DNA from: an uncultured bacterium | Lineage (GTDB): Bacteria > Krumholzibacteriota > Krumholzibacteriia > LZORAL124-64-63 | DNA length: 6,841 bases | Assembly (NCBI GenBank): GCA_903847545.1 | Contig: CAINDZ010000241.1 | Coordinates: 1 to 6,841 of the forward strand | Direction of reading: 5' to 3' | In this document: one piece after another, positions 5,758 to 6,841 of the stretch | Numbering within the stretch: the first letter of the stretch is position 1 | Layout: the number at the start of each line of letters is the position of its first letter | Program-made: the position numbers and the translations under genes | The notes under the pieces: model-generated | Told to the model about the DNA's origin: nothing | What the model saw: the letters and a program-made list of their open reading frames with translations, nothing else | Database searches by the model: none

Positions 5758-6558
5758 CTACTTTGCCGCCGCCGACGTGTCGGCGGCCGCCGGCGCCGGC
5801 CGGGCCCGCTCGGCCAGCAACTGACGCAACTGGCCGAACAGGCAGGCGTTGGCGCGCTTGACGGCGCGCGTCAGGTTGCGGTTGACCATCTCCTGGTCCG
5901 GGCGCGCCGTCGGCGTGACGTAGCTGCGCTCGTTGATCTCGCCGTAGCACGACTTCTGCCACACGATGTCGCCCGTGCGGTCGCGCAACGTCAGGCGCAC
6001 CTCGGCCTCGGCCCGGTTGTTCGTCGGGACGGGGATGGCCATCATGCCGGCCAGGGCCCCGGCGATGCCCGTCTTGAGGCTGTTGTCGCCGCCGCCACCG
6101 ATGAACGCGCCCGCCGCGCCGCCGATCAGTCCCGTCACCGCGTACGAGGTGACCGAGCGCTGCAGCGTGCACGTGAACGACATGAGGTCGGCCGAGAGCC
6201 GGTAGTCGGCCTGCGCCGCCAGCGGCACCAGCACGACCAGGCCGGTCTGCTCGAGGTCCTGCGCCAGGGCCTCGGCGTACAGCGTGGTCGCCGGCGCCTC
6301 CCAGGCGTTGTCCTTCGGGAACGTGATCTTGAGGAAGTGCCCCTCGCCCTTGCGCTGCACCGGCGGGCGCATGTCGGTGACCGTATCGATGTACACGGCC
6401 GGCGTGCGGCTGCCGACCAGCGACAGGTCCAGCTTCTCGTTCGGGTAGATGAACGTGATGCGCTGGCTGCCGCAACCGGCGACCAGGGCCAGGGCCGCCA
6501 CGGTCGCCGCCAGCGCCGCCGCCAGCGCCGTCGTCCGCATCCATGAGTTTCGCGTCAT
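5758..6558 (-). CDS. Predicted lipoprotein with glycine-zipper segment, family not recognised
   Basis: I do not recognise this family. The 266-residue product has a type II signal peptide: basic MTRNSWMR, a hydrophobic stretch 10-27 and the lipobox VAGC with Cys29 as the lipidated residue. The +2 residue is Gly, so by the E. coli rule it would go to the outer membrane. Residues 31-130 look like a mixed alpha/beta domain (RITFIYPNEKLDLSL, then VYIDTVTDMRPP at 55-66). Residues 143-172 are a glycine-rich hydrophobic hairpin-like segment, GLIGGAAGAFIGGGG followed by KTGIAGALAGMM. After it comes AEAEVRLTLRDRTGDIVWQKS (183-203), suggesting a further beta strand pair, then a helix and an Ala/Pro tail. 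Start at ATG 6558 rather than the in-frame GTG at 6564, because GAGGAA ends right at the GTG but lies 8 nt from the ATG. It follows the SAM hydrolase gene by 72 bp and may share its transcript. Confidence 0.82.
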   Translation of the reverse strand: MTRNSWMRTTALAAALAATVAALALVAGCGSQRITFIYPNEKLDLSLVGSRTPAVYIDTVTDMRPPVQRKGEGHFLKITFPKDNAWEAPATTLYAEALAQDLEQTGLVVLVPLAAQADYRLSADLMSFTCTLQRSVTSYAVTGLIGGAAGAFIGGGGDNSLKTGIAGALAGMMAIPVPTNNRAEAEVRLTLRDRTGDIVWQKSCYGEINERSYVTPTARPDQEMVNRNLTRAVKRANACLFGQLRQLLAERARPAPAAADTSAAAK

Positions 6559-6564
6559 CGGCAC

Positions 6565-6570
6565 TTCCTC
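6565..6570 (-). promoter_or_regulatory. Ribosome binding site that fixes the lipoprotein start
   Basis: On the minus strand GAGGAA at 6570-6565 is followed by GTGCCG and then ATG at 6558. The GTG at 6564 touches the motif and would leave only two bases after GAGG, too close for initiation, whereas the ATG is 8 nt away. The start is therefore two codons inside the longest open frame. Confidence 0.6.
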
Positions 6571-6592
6571 GCCTTCACGTAGCCACCCGCCT

Positions 6593-6618
6593 GCGCGGCC
6601 CGGCCCCGCGGGCCGCGC
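6593..6618 (-). other. GC hairpin between the SAM hydrolase and lipoprotein genes
   Basis: GCGCGGCCC at 6593-6601 is the exact reverse complement of GGGCCGCGC at 6610-6618, giving a 9-bp stem with an 8-nt loop. It begins 12 bases after the stop codon of the SAM hydrolase gene on the minus strand and has no U-tract after it. It could be a weak terminator, an mRNA-processing or stabilising stem within a two-gene transcript, or a chance product of high G+C. Confidence 0.35.
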
Positions 6619-6630
6619 CGTCCCCCAAAG

Positions 6631-6841
6631 TTACGGATCGATCACCTGCAGGGCCAGCCCCGGCCGCAGGCCCAGCAGCGCGGCCGCGTCCCCGCCGGGC
6701 ACGGCGACCTCGAGCGTCCCGCCGCTGCCCCAGTACCAGAACGGCAGGCCGGCGGGCGCATCCGCGTAGCAGGCGTGCGGGCCCGCCACCGGCGTGCCGG
6801 CCACGGCGAGGCGCGCCCCGGCCGCCAGCCGGAGGCCCGCC
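6631..6841 (-). CDS. SAM hydroxide adenosyltransferase (DUF62 family), C-terminal 69 residues, 5' end outside window
   Basis: The open frame enters from the right edge and ends at TAA (6633-6631). The visible 69 residues include PHACYADAPAGLPFWYWGSG followed by GTLEVAVPGGDAAALLGLRPG. This matches the C-terminal beta-barrel domain of the fluorinase/chlorinase/SAM-hydrolase family, whose usual pattern is a Y-A/S-D-V-P-x-G segment, a G/N-S-x-G-x-LE-I/V-AV strand, a G-x-A-x-x-LGL turn and a final strand. Bacterial members other than the rare halogenases cleave S-adenosyl-L-methionine with water to adenosine and L-methionine. The N-terminal catalytic domain with the Asp/Arg/His triad is not in the window, so activity cannot be judged. 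The assignment is from recalled family pattern; only this short piece is visible. The lipoprotein gene follows 72 bp downstream on the same strand. Confidence 0.75.
   Translation of the reverse strand, partial: AGLRLAAGARLAVAGTPVAGPHACYADAPAGLPFWYWGSGGTLEVAVPGGDAAALLGLRPGLALQVIDP

Noticed and set aside
1..6841. A novel multi-gene defence or metabolic system across the window
   Set aside because: The genes fall into separate units on both strands with ordinary housekeeping or envelope roles; nothing in the sequence ties them into one system.

Overview
The window is about 70% G+C and is ordinary, densely packed bacterial chromosome. I see no mobile element, CRISPR array, tRNA or rRNA. A lipobox lipoprotein, a secreted M23 peptidase and a Wzm-type polysaccharide export permease point to a Gram-negative (diderm) organism. 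The lineage cannot be fixed from the sequence. High G+C and an M23 protein with long Ig-like tails would suit an uncultured FCB-type phylum (Gemmatimonadota, Eisenbacteria or Krumholzibacteriota), but that is a guess.

Layout from left to right. (1) Minus strand, 1-2118: a GT4 glycosyltransferase followed, after a 9-bp gap, by an ABC-2 permease of the O-antigen/capsule export type. The glycosyltransferase stop codon lies inside the permease ribosome binding site, so the two are probably translationally coupled. The partner ATPase is expected beyond position 1. (2) Minus strand, 2258-4147: an exported M23 metallopeptidase with a complete zinc site and a tail of about 440 residues that looks like Ig-like modules. 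(3) A 178-bp divergent region, 4148-4325, where I can read two back-to-back sigma70-like promoters sharing their -35 bases. (4) Plus strand, 4326-5678: a PIN-PhoH (PhoH2) RNA helicase/nuclease with a GTG start. (5) A strong hairpin between the convergent genes, 5699-5739. (6) Minus strand, 5758-6841: an unrecognised lipoprotein with a glycine-zipper segment, preceded by the 3' end of a SAM hydroxide adenosyltransferase (DUF62) gene that enters from the right edge.

The left part makes and exports a surface glycan. The M23 enzyme and the lipoprotein act in the periplasm or outer membrane, and PhoH2 acts on RNA in the cytoplasm. I see no evidence that these form one new system. The points most worth a second look are the overlapping divergent promoters, an AT-rich rare-codon patch inside the M23 gene, the unclassified lipoprotein beside the SAM hydrolase, and a PhoH2 gene without a convincing upstream antitoxin. 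No gene-free stretch exceeds 300 bases; the longest is the 178-bp divergent region.
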